Source: Palsa-1392 sp963819975 (GTDB lineage Bacteria; Verrucomicrobiota; Verrucomicrobiia; Chthoniobacterales; UBA10450). Taken from it: a stretch of DNA of 64,000 nucleotides. Position numbers and translations under genes: made by a program. The stretch is from assembly GCA_963819975.1 (NCBI GenBank), contig CAWFYE010000011.1, positions 496,001 through 560,000 of the forward strand. Direction: 5' to 3'. The stretch's first letter is position 1. Each line of letters starts with the position of its first letter. The notes under the pieces are model-generated. The model saw nothing but the letters and a program-made list of their open reading frames with translations. It was not told where the DNA came from and made no database searches. Below are positions 49,351 to 57,615 of the stretch, piece after piece.

Positions 49351-50945
49351 AGGAATACGATTTTGTCGTGATCGGGAGCGGGATTGCCGGGCTCACTTTC
49401 GCGCTCAAGGTGGCAAAGAAGGGACGGGTCGCGATTATCACTAAACGCAAAGGCGTCGACTCGAATACAGCCTGGGCGCAGGGCGGCGTTGCTTGCGTGA
49501 CGAGCGGGGAAGATTCCTTCGACCTGCACATCCGCGATACGCTCGAGGCCGGAGCGGGCCTCTGCGATCCGCTCGCGGTCGAGACAGTAGTGAAAGAAGG
49601 CCCGGCCCGCATTCAGGAGCTGATGGAACTCGGCCTGCATTTCGACGAGCGCGATGTCGCCGGGCACCGCGAGCTTGATCTCGGGCGCGAAGGGGGACAC
49701 TCGAAGCGGCGGGTCCTCCATGTCCATGATCTGACCGGTTTCGAGATCGAAACGACGCTTCTTCGCGCGGTGCGCGCCTCGCCTAACATTGAGCTGCTCG
49801 AGAATCACATGGCGGTCGATTTGATCACGGCCGCCAAACTCGGCTTCGCGACCGAGGATCATTGCCTGGGCGTCTATGTGCTCGATGAAGTTTCTGGCGA
49901 GGTGGAAACGATCCGGACCGACCGGCTCGTCCTCGCCACCGGTGGCTGCGGCAAAGTTTATCTCTATACAACCAACCCCGCGATCGCGACCGGCGACGGC
50001 GTGGCCATGGCCTGGCGCGCGGGCGCCGTTGTCGCCAACATGGAGTTCATCCAGTTCCATCCGACCTGCCTTTTCCATGCCCAGGCCACTTCCTTCCTCA
50101 TCTCCGAAGCAGTCCGGGGCGAAGGCGGCATCCTGCGCAACGCCAAAGGCGAAGATTTCACCGCCGGAGTCGATCCGCGCTGCTCCCTCGCGCCGCGCGA
50201 CATCGTGGCGCGGGCAATCGATGCCGAGATGAAACGCACTGGTGCTCAATGCGTCTATCTCGACATCACGCACCAGCCGCGGGAATTCCTGGAGGAGCGT
50301 TTCCCACACATCTACGAAACCTGTCTGAAGAACGGGATCGACATGGCGAAAGAGCCGATCCCGGTCGTGCCGGCGGCGCATTATCAGTGCGGCGGGATTA
50401 AGACAAACATCGACGGCGCGACCAGCCTGCCCGGACTCTACGCAATCGGAGAGGTGGCCTGCACGGGGTTGCATGGAGCGAATCGCCTCGCCAGTAATTC
50501 GCTCCTCGAAGGTCTCGTCATCGCTCATCGCGCGGCCGAGGCGCTTATCGGAAGCCGCCCGCCTGCTCACCCAGCCGGCTCGGTTTCACTCCCGGAATGG
50601 AAGTCGGGCGATGTGCAGGACGTCGATGAATTGGTCGTGATCTATCACAACTGGGACGAAATCCGGCGCCTGATGTGGGACTACGTCGGGATCGTGCGGA
50701 CCGACAAACGTCTGCAGCGAGCGAGCGCGCGATTACGCAATCTGCAGCGTGAGATTCAGGAGTTTTACTGGAATTTTCGGATAACAGTTGACCTCCTCGA
50801 ACTGCGTAATTTGGCCACCGTGGCGGCGTTGATTGTCGACTCCGCGCTCAGCCGGAAAGAGAGCCGTGGACTGCATTTTACGATGGATTATCCTGAAATG
50901 GGTGGGGACGAGCTCCGTTGCGACAGTCTCCTGAATCGCGGCTGA
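49347..50945 (+). CDS. nadB: L-aspartate oxidase
   Basis: The 532-residue flavoenzyme has the FAD dinucleotide motif VVIGSGIAGLTFALKVA, NTAWAQGGVACV, EGGHSKRRVLHVHDLTG, LATGGCGKVYLYTTNP, MEFIQFHPTCLF, VPAAHYQCGGIKTNIDG and GLYAIGEVACTGLHGANRLASNSLLEGLV. It oxidises aspartate to iminoaspartate, the first step to quinolinate; NadC acts later in the same pathway. It is in a panC-nadB operon with a four-base overlap. No copy of the repeated 8-mer is present in its 1.6 kb. Confidence 0.96.
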   Translation: MKEYDFVVIGSGIAGLTFALKVAKKGRVAIITKRKGVDSNTAWAQGGVACVTSGEDSFDLHIRDTLEAGAGLCDPLAVETVVKEGPARIQELMELGLHFDERDVAGHRELDLGREGGHSKRRVLHVHDLTGFEIETTLLRAVRASPNIELLENHMAVDLITAAKLGFATEDHCLGVYVLDEVSGEVETIRTDRLVLATGGCGKVYLYTTNPAIATGDGVAMAWRAGAVVANMEFIQFHPTCLFHAQATSFLISEAVRGEGGILRNAKGEDFTAGVDPRCSLAPRDIVARAIDAEMKRTGAQCVYLDITHQPREFLEERFPHIYETCLKNGIDMAKEPIPVVPAAHYQCGGIKTNIDGATSLPGLYAIGEVACTGLHGANRLASNSLLEGLVIAHRAAEALIGSRPPAHPAGSVSLPEWKSGDVQDVDELVVIYHNWDEIRRLMWDYVGIVRTDKRLQRASARLRNLQREIQEFYWNFRITVDLLELRNLATVAALIVDSALSRKESRGLHFTMDYPEMGGDELRCDSLLNRG

Positions 50946-51030
50946 GGGGTTTCTGGAATAGATCGTGCTGAGCTAGGATGACGAAAGAGGCTTGCCTGCC
51001 CGGCCGATTTGGCTAGAACGAAAGACGCGA

Positions 51031-51876
51031 ATGCTGGCAAAGAGAATCATACTTCCGATCCTGATCGCAGTCGGCATCGTAACCGCGGCGACCTTCGCCG
51101 TGGCTCAGTCTCCCTATGAAAGCAGCGCGGACTTCGCCAAGTATGCGATGAAATTACGCGCCCAGGCGCTGCTCAAGGTCGAACCGCAGGTTTTCGTCCC
51201 GACTACCTCGCGCTTCTCCTCCTCCCGCTATCCGTGGAAGACGGATATCGTCACGACCATCTTCTGGATCGGCGAAATGCCGACTGCGAATAATCCGGTG
51301 CCGAATCATAAAAGCTCCTGGGACTCGGATTGGACGCGCAACTATGGCGGCTACGACAACCCGGATCCGTCGCGGCGCCACAACTACATCCCGATCAATT
51401 TCGTGCCGCGACAGAACCCGTTTTACGTCGCCCTTCCTTACAACGACGTCTCACACGGGCAGTTCAAACCGGAAGCGCCGATGGTAGTGCCGTGGTTCCG
51501 GCAGGCCTTCGTGCAGCAAGGCCATTCGGTCTGCAAGGATCGCTGGGTCGCGATCCGGCGCGGCAACCGGGTCTGTTACGCGCAGTGGGAAGATTGCGGG
51601 CCCTTCCGGACCGATCATTACCAGTATGTTTTCCGCAACGAGCGGCCGAAACCGAACCTGAACCACGGCGCTGGGCTCGATGTTTCGCCCGCGGTTCGCG
51701 ATTACCTTGGCCTCGGGCCGACTTCGTTGACGGACTGGCAGTTTGTCGAAGTGCGTGATGTCCCGCCCGGGCCGTGGCGGAACTACGGCGACAACAATAA
51801 TTTCGTGATCGCGCGCCGGCAAACCGAGCAGCGCCTGGCCGAGCAATACTCGACCAAGACAAAAGCCAAGAAGTAG
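51031..51876 (+). CDS. Secreted protein, possible double-psi beta-barrel
   Basis: The 281-residue product has a signal peptide (about 1-26, MLAKRIILPILIAVGIVTAATFAVAQ) and a body with FWIGEMPTANNPVPNHKSSWD, INFVPRQNPFYVALPYND and CYAQWEDCGPFRTDHYQYVF...NHGAGLDVSPAVRDYLGLG. The last part (WEDCGPF, GAGLDVSPA) resembles the double-psi beta-barrel of RlpA and barwin-like proteins that act on peptidoglycan or cellulose. Assignment is tentative. Its stop codon lies in a hairpin shared with the convergent dynamin gene. Confidence 0.7.
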   Translation: MLAKRIILPILIAVGIVTAATFAVAQSPYESSADFAKYAMKLRAQALLKVEPQVFVPTTSRFSSSRYPWKTDIVTTIFWIGEMPTANNPVPNHKSSWDSDWTRNYGGYDNPDPSRRHNYIPINFVPRQNPFYVALPYNDVSHGQFKPEAPMVVPWFRQAFVQQGHSVCKDRWVAIRRGNRVCYAQWEDCGPFRTDHYQYVFRNERPKPNLNHGAGLDVSPAVRDYLGLGPTSLTDWQFVEVRDVPPGPWRNYGDNNNFVIARRQTEQRLAEQYSTKTKAKK

Positions 51877-51889
51877 CGCTTCGCTACTT
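51871..51889. terminator. Symmetric hairpin holding two stop codons
   Basis: AAGTAGCG (51871-51878) and CGCTACTT (51882-51889) form a perfect 8-bp stem with a three-base loop. TAG of the plus-strand gene (51874-51876) and TAG of the minus-strand gene (51884-51886) lie in its two arms. It may act as a bidirectional end structure; there is no U-tract. Confidence 0.5.
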
Positions 51890-53611
51890 GCTCCGCGCCA
51901 GTTCGGCCACTAGGTCCGCGAAACTTTTCTCGACTTCGCGCACCCGATTGAGGAGAGGGTCGTAACGCTTCCGCTCCGCTGCACAAAAGGCGCGCAACGG
52001 TTCGAAAACTCCGCCGATTTCGGCGTAGAAAAGATCGATCGCGTGCTGCAATTGCTGCTCGATCGCGGCCACCAGTTCCTCGCGTTTCAGATCCATCTGC
52101 CGATGATATTCGGCCAGAATTTTCCGGCGGCGCCCAAACGCCACCAGCGTGCCGGCGACAAAGGCGGACGCCGCCACGATTCCGGTCACGTCGGCTACCG
52201 CGGCGCTGCTCATGGCCGCGATGATGGTGACGATCCCGCCGGCCGCCGCTACCCCGGCCGGGACGCGCATCCAAGTCGCGGTCTCGCGAAACATCCGCTC
52301 GAGTTGCGCTTCCATTCCGCGCCCGGCAATTCGTTCCACAAGGGTAAGCTCGATCGATTGGAGCAGCTCGCGCCGCTGTCGGGCGAAGTCGGGGATAGTC
52401 TGGTTTAACTGCATCCGGGAGTCGCCCTTGAACTGGCTTTCCATCGTATCCTGCAACTGCGGCCAGAGACTCCGCAGATCGGTCTCGAGCAGTTGGAGCG
52501 CGTTCTCGACCTGGGGCTGAATCAGATCTCGCATTTTCGCCTCGAGATCGGCCTGAAATTTCTCCTGCCACTCTGATTTTCCAAAAACCAGCCGCCAGGT
52601 TCGCCAAAAGGAGAGATTGCGCTCGAGCAAGTCGTGCCCTTCGTCTTCACAACGCCGGCAGGCCTGCTCGATCCCCCGTAAAAATCCGCCGACCTGTCTC
52701 AAGGTTTGTCCTTTGCGCTCCTCGAGTATGCCTTCGAGACGGCTGAGTTGCTCTTCGTCGCGCACGATCGTCTCGAGGATATTGCGCACCCGCGTCGCGC
52801 TGTCGGTAAGAATCACGGTCGCGGTCTGGCAGGTGGTCATCAGTTTTGGCAAACCGTGGCGCGATTGGTCGACCATGAGATTGATATGCTTTTCGAACGC
52901 TGCGAAGTTGCTCTCCTTCCAGAGGCGCTCCTTATCGATCCCGGAGGTGCGCGAGAGAAATGCTTTTCTCCCGGAAACCGCAAAAATCGGCGGAGCGAAG
53001 CCAAGTTTCTGGTTGGCCGTCTCGCGCAGATGCTGCTCGATCACTTTGACCTCGCTCGGGTCGCGCAGGTCAGCTTGTTGGAGCACGAAAACGACGTTTT
53101 TGAGCCACTTCTGGTTCACCAACCGGAGCAGCTCCCAGGCGGAAGCACCCCAGGGATTCACAACCGAAAAGACAAAGAGAACAAGATCGGCGCGCGGGAT
53201 GAAGTTTTCCGTGATCGTCTGGTGCTCGGCCACCATCGTGTTCGTCCCCGGGGTGTCGACAATGTTGAAATCCTTGAGGAAGGCGATCGGTTGATAGCGT
53301 TCGGTCACATGGGCGGAGACATCGACGTTTTGCTCGCGTGACCCGTGCTTGAAAATGTAAACCCGATCCGTCGCCGGGAGGACATCGACCTTGCAGAATT
53401 CCTGGCCGAAAAGCGCGTTGAGCAAAGTGGACTTGCCGGCTTTCACTTCTCCGACGACGACGAAGAGGAGCGGCTCGCGCACGTCCTTGAGCATGTCTTG
53501 CAGGGTATCGAGCAGGGCTGGCTCGCGCTGCATGTCGGCCGCCAGCTTGAGGAGCGCGGTGAGGGCCGCCTCCGTCTGACCGCGCAGTTGCAAATAAAGG
53601 TCGGCGACCAT
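51884..53611 (-). CDS. Dynamin-like GTPase
   Basis: The 575-residue protein has the dynamin GTPase motifs: P-loop GEVKAGKST (54-62), LPATDRV with the switch I threonine (T81), DTPGTN (119-124), and QQAD (178-181) where most GTPases have (T/N)KxD. A long helical region follows, with a double membrane stretch at about 445-490 (VPAGVAAAGGIVTIIAAMSSAAVADV, GIVAASAFVAGTLVAFG). Bacterial dynamin-like proteins bind and remodel membranes; this one stands alone, whereas many occur as pairs. The gene starts at ATG 53611, just after the deacetylase stop. Confidence 0.88.
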   Translation of the reverse strand: MVADLYLQLRGQTEAALTALLKLAADMQREPALLDTLQDMLKDVREPLLFVVVGEVKAGKSTLLNALFGQEFCKVDVLPATDRVYIFKHGSREQNVDVSAHVTERYQPIAFLKDFNIVDTPGTNTMVAEHQTITENFIPRADLVLFVFSVVNPWGASAWELLRLVNQKWLKNVVFVLQQADLRDPSEVKVIEQHLRETANQKLGFAPPIFAVSGRKAFLSRTSGIDKERLWKESNFAAFEKHINLMVDQSRHGLPKLMTTCQTATVILTDSATRVRNILETIVRDEEQLSRLEGILEERKGQTLRQVGGFLRGIEQACRRCEDEGHDLLERNLSFWRTWRLVFGKSEWQEKFQADLEAKMRDLIQPQVENALQLLETDLRSLWPQLQDTMESQFKGDSRMQLNQTIPDFARQRRELLQSIELTLVERIAGRGMEAQLERMFRETATWMRVPAGVAAAGGIVTIIAAMSSAAVADVTGIVAASAFVAGTLVAFGRRRKILAEYHRQMDLKREELVAAIEQQLQHAIDLFYAEIGGVFEPLRAFCAAERKRYDPLLNRVREVEKSFADLVAELARSK

Positions 53612-53620
53612 GCCCGATCG

Positions 53621-54505
53621 TTAGGGTGTCGTTACGCCGGGAGTCGGCGCGACCGAAGGCATCACGACCGGGCTCACCCCGGGCGAGGATAACGGGGTCG
53701 GCCCCTCCGAACCGATCTGTTTCGGCGGCATTGGCCTGCCCTTCGCGATCAATTCTGAAACGGTGACGAACTTAAACCCTTTCGCTTCCAATTGGTCGAA
53801 CGTCTCCGGCATCGCCTTGATCGTCCCAGCATGAATGTCGTGCGAGAGAATGATCGACCCGGGACGGGTTTCCCGCACGATCCGGCTCGTCACGACTGAG
53901 GGACCCGGCCTTTTCCAATCGAGCGGATCGACGTCCCAGAGAATTGTGCAATAGCCAAAGTCCGCGTTGATCCATTTCTTCTGGCGGGCCGTGATCGAGC
54001 CGTAGGGAGGTCGCATCAAAACGGGTCGCTTCCCGATCGCCGCGCGGATGGCGTCGTCGGTTTTTTGCAGCTCGGCTCGCACTCTTTCGTCGCTCATTTT
54101 GCGGAAGGCTGGATGCGACCAGCTGTGGTTACCGATTTCGTGCCCCTCGCGCACCGCCCGCTGCACAATCTCGGGATGCTCGACCACGTTTTTGCCGATG
54201 ACAAAAAAGGTCGCGTGAATGTGGTGCCGGGCCAGGAGATCGAGCAATTCCGGGGTCAGCTTCTCACTCGGACCATCGTCGAAAGTCATCGCGATGTAAG
54301 GCCCATCGACGTGCACGGCGCTGTAGCTGATGGCGGGCTCAGCCGCGATCGGAGCTGGCTGGGCGGCTGGCGCCACGTGGTAGGAGGCGGCGGGCGCGGG
54401 AGCGGGGGAAACGGTGTTCTGGGCCGTCAGGCAGCCGGCCAGCGTAAGCGAGAGCGAACCGACGACAAAAAACAGGTGGTGCGAAGCGTGGAGCTGCAAT
54501 TTCAC
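53621..54505 (-). CDS. Polysaccharide deacetylase lipoprotein (CE4/NodB)
   Basis: The 294-residue product starts at GTG 54505 with a lipoprotein signal (LSLTLAGC, C25), then a Pro/Ala linker and a NodB domain with TFDDGPS (D76, D77), NHSWSHP (H127, H131), MRPPYGS, LWDVDPLDW and ILSHDIHAGT. The family removes N-acetyl groups from peptidoglycan or chitin-like glycans, using zinc. The C-terminal 40 residues are proline-rich and flexible. The stop TAA (53621-53623) falls inside a copy of the repeated 8-mer. The gene lies nine bases upstream of the dynamin gene, so both are one unit. Confidence 0.9.
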   Translation of the reverse strand: MKLQLHASHHLFFVVGSLSLTLAGCLTAQNTVSPAPAPAASYHVAPAAQPAPIAAEPAISYSAVHVDGPYIAMTFDDGPSEKLTPELLDLLARHHIHATFFVIGKNVVEHPEIVQRAVREGHEIGNHSWSHPAFRKMSDERVRAELQKTDDAIRAAIGKRPVLMRPPYGSITARQKKWINADFGYCTILWDVDPLDWKRPGPSVVTSRIVRETRPGSIILSHDIHAGTIKAMPETFDQLEAKGFKFVTVSELIAKGRPMPPKQIGSEGPTPLSSPGVSPVVMPSVAPTPGVTTP

Positions 54506-54730
54506 AGGCAAGGGTGCTCTGTATCTGGCAAACGAGCAAATGGAGGGCCCGGCACGGGGTTTTCTACCTCCGGAGGTGAGCCCCGTCACGAACTATTAAT
54601 CGATGTTAAATAAAAACCCCTTTGGCAGTTTTTCTGCTCATCAGAAGCATAGAGGCGACGAATCTCCCGATTCTGCGTTTAACGGCGGACCAGCCCCGTG
54701 GTCAAAGGAAGAAGAGGGGGTGCCACATTC

Positions 54731-56626
54731 ATGAGAATTCTTTTGATCGAAGACCACCCCGACAGTCGGCGCAACCTGCGGCGGCTGATCGAACAACGCG
54801 GCCACGAAGTCGTGGCCTGCGCCAGCGCCGAAGAAGCGGAAATCGAGCTCGCGAAGGGCGAACGGTTCCCCTTTCTCATCCTCGACTGGATGTTGCCCGG
54901 GAAAAGCGGGATCGATCTCTGCCGCGATCTGCGCGCCCGCTCTCACGGCGACCAAATGTATATCCTGCTCGTAACGGCGCGGTCCAACCTCGAAGATCTC
55001 GAACTGGCGCTCGCGTCCGGAGCAAACGATTATCTCACCAAACCGCTCGACGCCCGTCGCCTCAGCGTCCGCCTCTCGGTCGCCGAGCGCCACATCATCG
55101 GTCTCGAGGAACGTTATCAGGCCCGCGCCGCCCTCCAGGAATCCGCCCGGCGCATGACCGATATCCTCGAGAAAATGAGCGACGGATTCTTCGCCGTCGA
55201 TACGGATTGGAATTTCACTTACCTCAACGCCGAGGCGGAAATCATGTTCGAGGCCAGCCGCGACTCGCTCCTCGGGCAGAATCTCTGGACGAAATTCTCC
55301 GCGCTGGCCGGCACGATTTTCGAGGAGAACTACCGCGCGGTCATGCGCGACCAGATTGCGATTGAATTCGAGGCCCTCGACCCGCAGGAGAAAAACTGGT
55401 TCGAGGTTCACTCCTACCCGAGCGGCGGCGGGATTTCCGTTTTCTTTCGCGACGTCACCGAACGCAAGCGGATGGCGGACGAGCGCCTGATGACGAGCAA
55501 ACTGGAATCGTTGGGCACGCTCGCCGGTGGTATCGCGCACGACTTAAATAACATTCTGACCGTTATCTCGGGCAACATCGGTCTCGCCCAACTGGAATCG
55601 CCTAGCAATAACGGCAACCTTCTTTCCTTCCTTGCCAAGGCGGGCCAGGCGGCCCAGCACGCGGCCCGTCTTTCCAGCCAGCTCCTTACTTTTTCCAAGG
55701 GCGGCGCTCCCTTGAAGAAGGTCACCTCGGTGGCAGATCTCCTCCAGCATGCCGCGGAATTTTCTCTGCACGGCTCCAATCTCCGCTCGGCGATTGAGAT
55801 CGAAGATCATCTCGGCAAAGCCGAGATCGATTCCGGACAGGTCGAACAGGTCCTCAACGCTCTGATCATCAACGCGCGGGAGGCGATGCCCAACGGTGGC
55901 AGCGTCCATCTCAGCGCCGAGAACGTGCAGATCGATGAAAAATCCGGTCTGCCGCTCGAGAGCGGGCGCTACATCAAGGTCGCAATCGCCGATCATGGGC
56001 CAGGCGTCCCGCCAGATCTGGCGGCCAAGATCTTCGATCCTTATTTCACGACCAAGGCCTCGTCCTCCGGTCTCGGCCTCGCGATCAGTTACTCCATCAT
56101 CCGCAAGCATGGCGGCTTCCTTCATCTCGAGAGCAACTCGCCAGCCGGCGCCACCTTTGCCTTCTATCTCCCCGCCGCGCACGGCAATTTCCTGAACGAT
56201 CCGCTCCAGCCTAACGACCGCTCATTTCCATTTCATCAGCAGCGCATTCTCGTGATGGACGATGAATCGGCCATCCGTGAACTGACGTCGCAGCTCCTCG
56301 CGACCATGGGTTATGAAGTGACGGCCGTGCCGGATGGCTCGGAAGCGGTCCGAATTTACGAACGGGCTGTTCGCAAAGGGGAACATTTTCGCGCCGTCAT
56401 ACTCGACGCCACCGTTCGCGGCGGGCTCGGCGGAGTCGAGACGATCGCGCGTCTGCGCAGCATCGACCCGGACGTCAACGCCATCATCTGCAGCGGCTAT
56501 GCCGACGAAGCGGCGCTCTCGGAATTTCTCTCCTACGGATTTCGCGGCGCGCTTCCCAAGCCCTTCACCCGGCGGGAGCTGGCCGATGCCCTTCAAAAGT
56601 TGCTCGCCGCGAGCGCTCTTCACTAA
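54731..56626 (+). CDS. Hybrid sensor kinase: receiver-PAS-kinase-receiver
   Basis: The 631-residue cytoplasmic protein has a receiver domain (1-118; E7, D8, phospho-acceptor D52, K104), a PAS domain (about 140-243), a HisKA domain with the phosphorylated H270 in GGIAHDLNN, a HATPase domain (NALIINAREAMPNGG, DHGPGVPPD, SSSGLGLAISYSI), and a second receiver (about 510-628, ILVMDDESAIRE, VILDATVRGG, PKPFTRREL). There is no membrane segment, so it is fed by another kinase or a soluble signal. It is divergent from the deacetylase lipoprotein gene. No response regulator gene with DNA-binding output is adjacent; the RsbU-like protein at 57.6 kb is a candidate target. Confidence 0.9.
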   Translation: MRILLIEDHPDSRRNLRRLIEQRGHEVVACASAEEAEIELAKGERFPFLILDWMLPGKSGIDLCRDLRARSHGDQMYILLVTARSNLEDLELALASGANDYLTKPLDARRLSVRLSVAERHIIGLEERYQARAALQESARRMTDILEKMSDGFFAVDTDWNFTYLNAEAEIMFEASRDSLLGQNLWTKFSALAGTIFEENYRAVMRDQIAIEFEALDPQEKNWFEVHSYPSGGGISVFFRDVTERKRMADERLMTSKLESLGTLAGGIAHDLNNILTVISGNIGLAQLESPSNNGNLLSFLAKAGQAAQHAARLSSQLLTFSKGGAPLKKVTSVADLLQHAAEFSLHGSNLRSAIEIEDHLGKAEIDSGQVEQVLNALIINAREAMPNGGSVHLSAENVQIDEKSGLPLESGRYIKVAIADHGPGVPPDLAAKIFDPYFTTKASSSGLGLAISYSIIRKHGGFLHLESNSPAGATFAFYLPAAHGNFLNDPLQPNDRSFPFHQQRILVMDDESAIRELTSQLLATMGYEVTAVPDGSEAVRIYERAVRKGEHFRAVILDATVRGGLGGVETIARLRSIDPDVNAIICSGYADEAALSEFLSYGFRGALPKPFTRRELADALQKLLAASALH

Positions 56627-56647
56627 TCGAACAACTCGTTAGGCGAC

Positions 56648-57094
56648 TCAGTTTTTCGGAACCCGCTTCAGCTCGTTGATAAAAACCTCCGGTCCACCTC
56701 GAACATAACCGAGCTGGACGAGCGGCTTGCCGTTGCCGTTCAACATCACAATCGTCGGGAATCCATTGATCCCGAACTTCTGCGCCAGCGTCTGGTTCTG
56801 CGTTCTCACTTCCGTGCTCAACGGTTTGGCGCGCGGAAAATCGAGCCGCACCAGGACGAGATTTTTTGCCGCATACTCCTCAAAAGCGGGCTGCGAAAAA
56901 ATTTCCTTCTCCATTAGCTTGCACCAGCCGCACCAATCCGAGCCGGTGAAATCAAGGAGGAGAAGCTTGTCCTCCGTCTTCGCCTGCGCCTGGGCCTGGG
57001 CGAAATCGGTCATCCAGTTCGCCTCCGCCCGGACGGAGGAAAGCGAAGCAAGCCCGAGGAAAGCGGCGAAGAGGCCAAAGCGAAAGGTTTTCAC
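56648..57094 (-). CDS. Exported thioredoxin-fold protein with CGWC
   Basis: The 148-residue product has a signal peptide (about 1-23, FGLFAAFLGLASLSSVRA) and a thioredoxin fold with LLLLDFTGSDWCGWCKLME (C55, C58) and NGFPTIVMLNGNGKP with the cis-proline. It is a DsbD-gamma/thioredoxin_7-like periplasmic reductant or oxidant. GTG 57094 is chosen because the signal peptide starts there; an ATG at 57160 is also open but would add a soluble stretch in front. It is convergent with the hybrid kinase, with a 9-mer copy (56636-56644) in the gap. Confidence 0.82.
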   Translation of the reverse strand: MKTFRFGLFAAFLGLASLSSVRAEANWMTDFAQAQAQAKTEDKLLLLDFTGSDWCGWCKLMEKEIFSQPAFEEYAAKNLVLVRLDFPRAKPLSTEVRTQNQTLAQKFGINGFPTIVMLNGNGKPLVQLGYVRGGPEVFINELKRVPKN

Positions 57095-57175
57095 CCCGCA
57101 CCAGTCGCCGAGAGGCCGCTCCGGCGCAAGATAACGGGACGAATTCGGGGCCCGGTTCATTCCGGTACAAACAGA

Positions 57176-57206
57176 CGCCCGCGGACAGCTCACCTGTCCG
57201 CGGGCG
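57176..57206 (-). terminator. Strong hairpin after the SWIB gene
   Basis: CGCCCGCGGACAG (57176-57188) and CTGTCCGCGGGCG (57194-57206) form a perfect 13-bp stem with a five-base loop. On the minus strand it is followed by TCTGTTTGT, an imperfect U-tract, so it probably ends SWIB transcripts before the thioredoxin-fold gene. Confidence 0.7.
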
Positions 57207-57230
57207 ACTAAAAGTTGCCTCGGATTCCAG

Positions 57231-57256
57231 TCGTTAGGCCGCCAGGGTCGTTAGGC
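57231..57256 (-). repeat. Tandem doublet of the repeated 9-mer
   Basis: TCGTTAGGC occurs at 57231-57239 and again at 57248-57256, start to start 17 bases apart, in the same orientation. The pair lies between the SWIB stop codon and its hairpin. It is the closest pair in the window. Confidence 0.85.
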
Positions 57257-57258
57257 AA

Positions 57259-57552
57259 TCAGGTCGACTTGAGGTGACCGGAGACGAGCTTGGTCATCTC
57301 AAACATGCTCACCTGGCTCTTGCCGTTGAAGACCGGTCGCATGTTTTCGTCAGCGTTGATCTGCGTTCTCTTCTTCTTGTCCTGCAGACCGTTTTTCTTG
57401 ATGTAGTCCCAGAGCTTCTTCGTCAGCTCCGAGCGCGGGAGCGGCTTCGAGCCAACGATGGCAGAGAGCTTTTCATCCGGTTGGACGGGCTTCATGAAGG
57501 CTGCGTTGGGCTTCCGTTTCGAGGGTGTTTTTTTGGCTGTGGTTTTGGGCAT
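57259..57552 (-). CDS. SWIB/MDM2 domain protein
   Basis: The 97-residue protein has a basic leader (MPKTTAKKTPSKRKPNAAFMKP) and a SWIB domain (about 26-97: KLSAIVGSKPLPRSELTKKLWDYIKKNGLQDKKKRTQINADENMRPVF, MFEMTKLVSGHL). SWIB domains are known from eukaryotic chromatin remodelling complexes and, in bacteria, mainly from Chlamydiae and other PVC members, sometimes fused to topoisomerase I. The basic tail suggests DNA binding. It stands alone with its own terminator and probably has high expression; its role is unknown. Confidence 0.92.
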   Translation of the reverse strand: MPKTTAKKTPSKRKPNAAFMKPVQPDEKLSAIVGSKPLPRSELTKKLWDYIKKNGLQDKKKRTQINADENMRPVFNGKSQVSMFEMTKLVSGHLKST

Positions 57553-57615
57553 AAAGGCTGATTAATCGTTGGGCAGTGCGAGAGCAATACTAATTTTCCC
57601 CGAATGAAAAAAAAA

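Noticed and set aside
49227..50570. 447-codon open frame opposite nadB
   Set aside because: Antisense frames of GC-rich genes often stay open; nadB on the plus strand is unmistakable.
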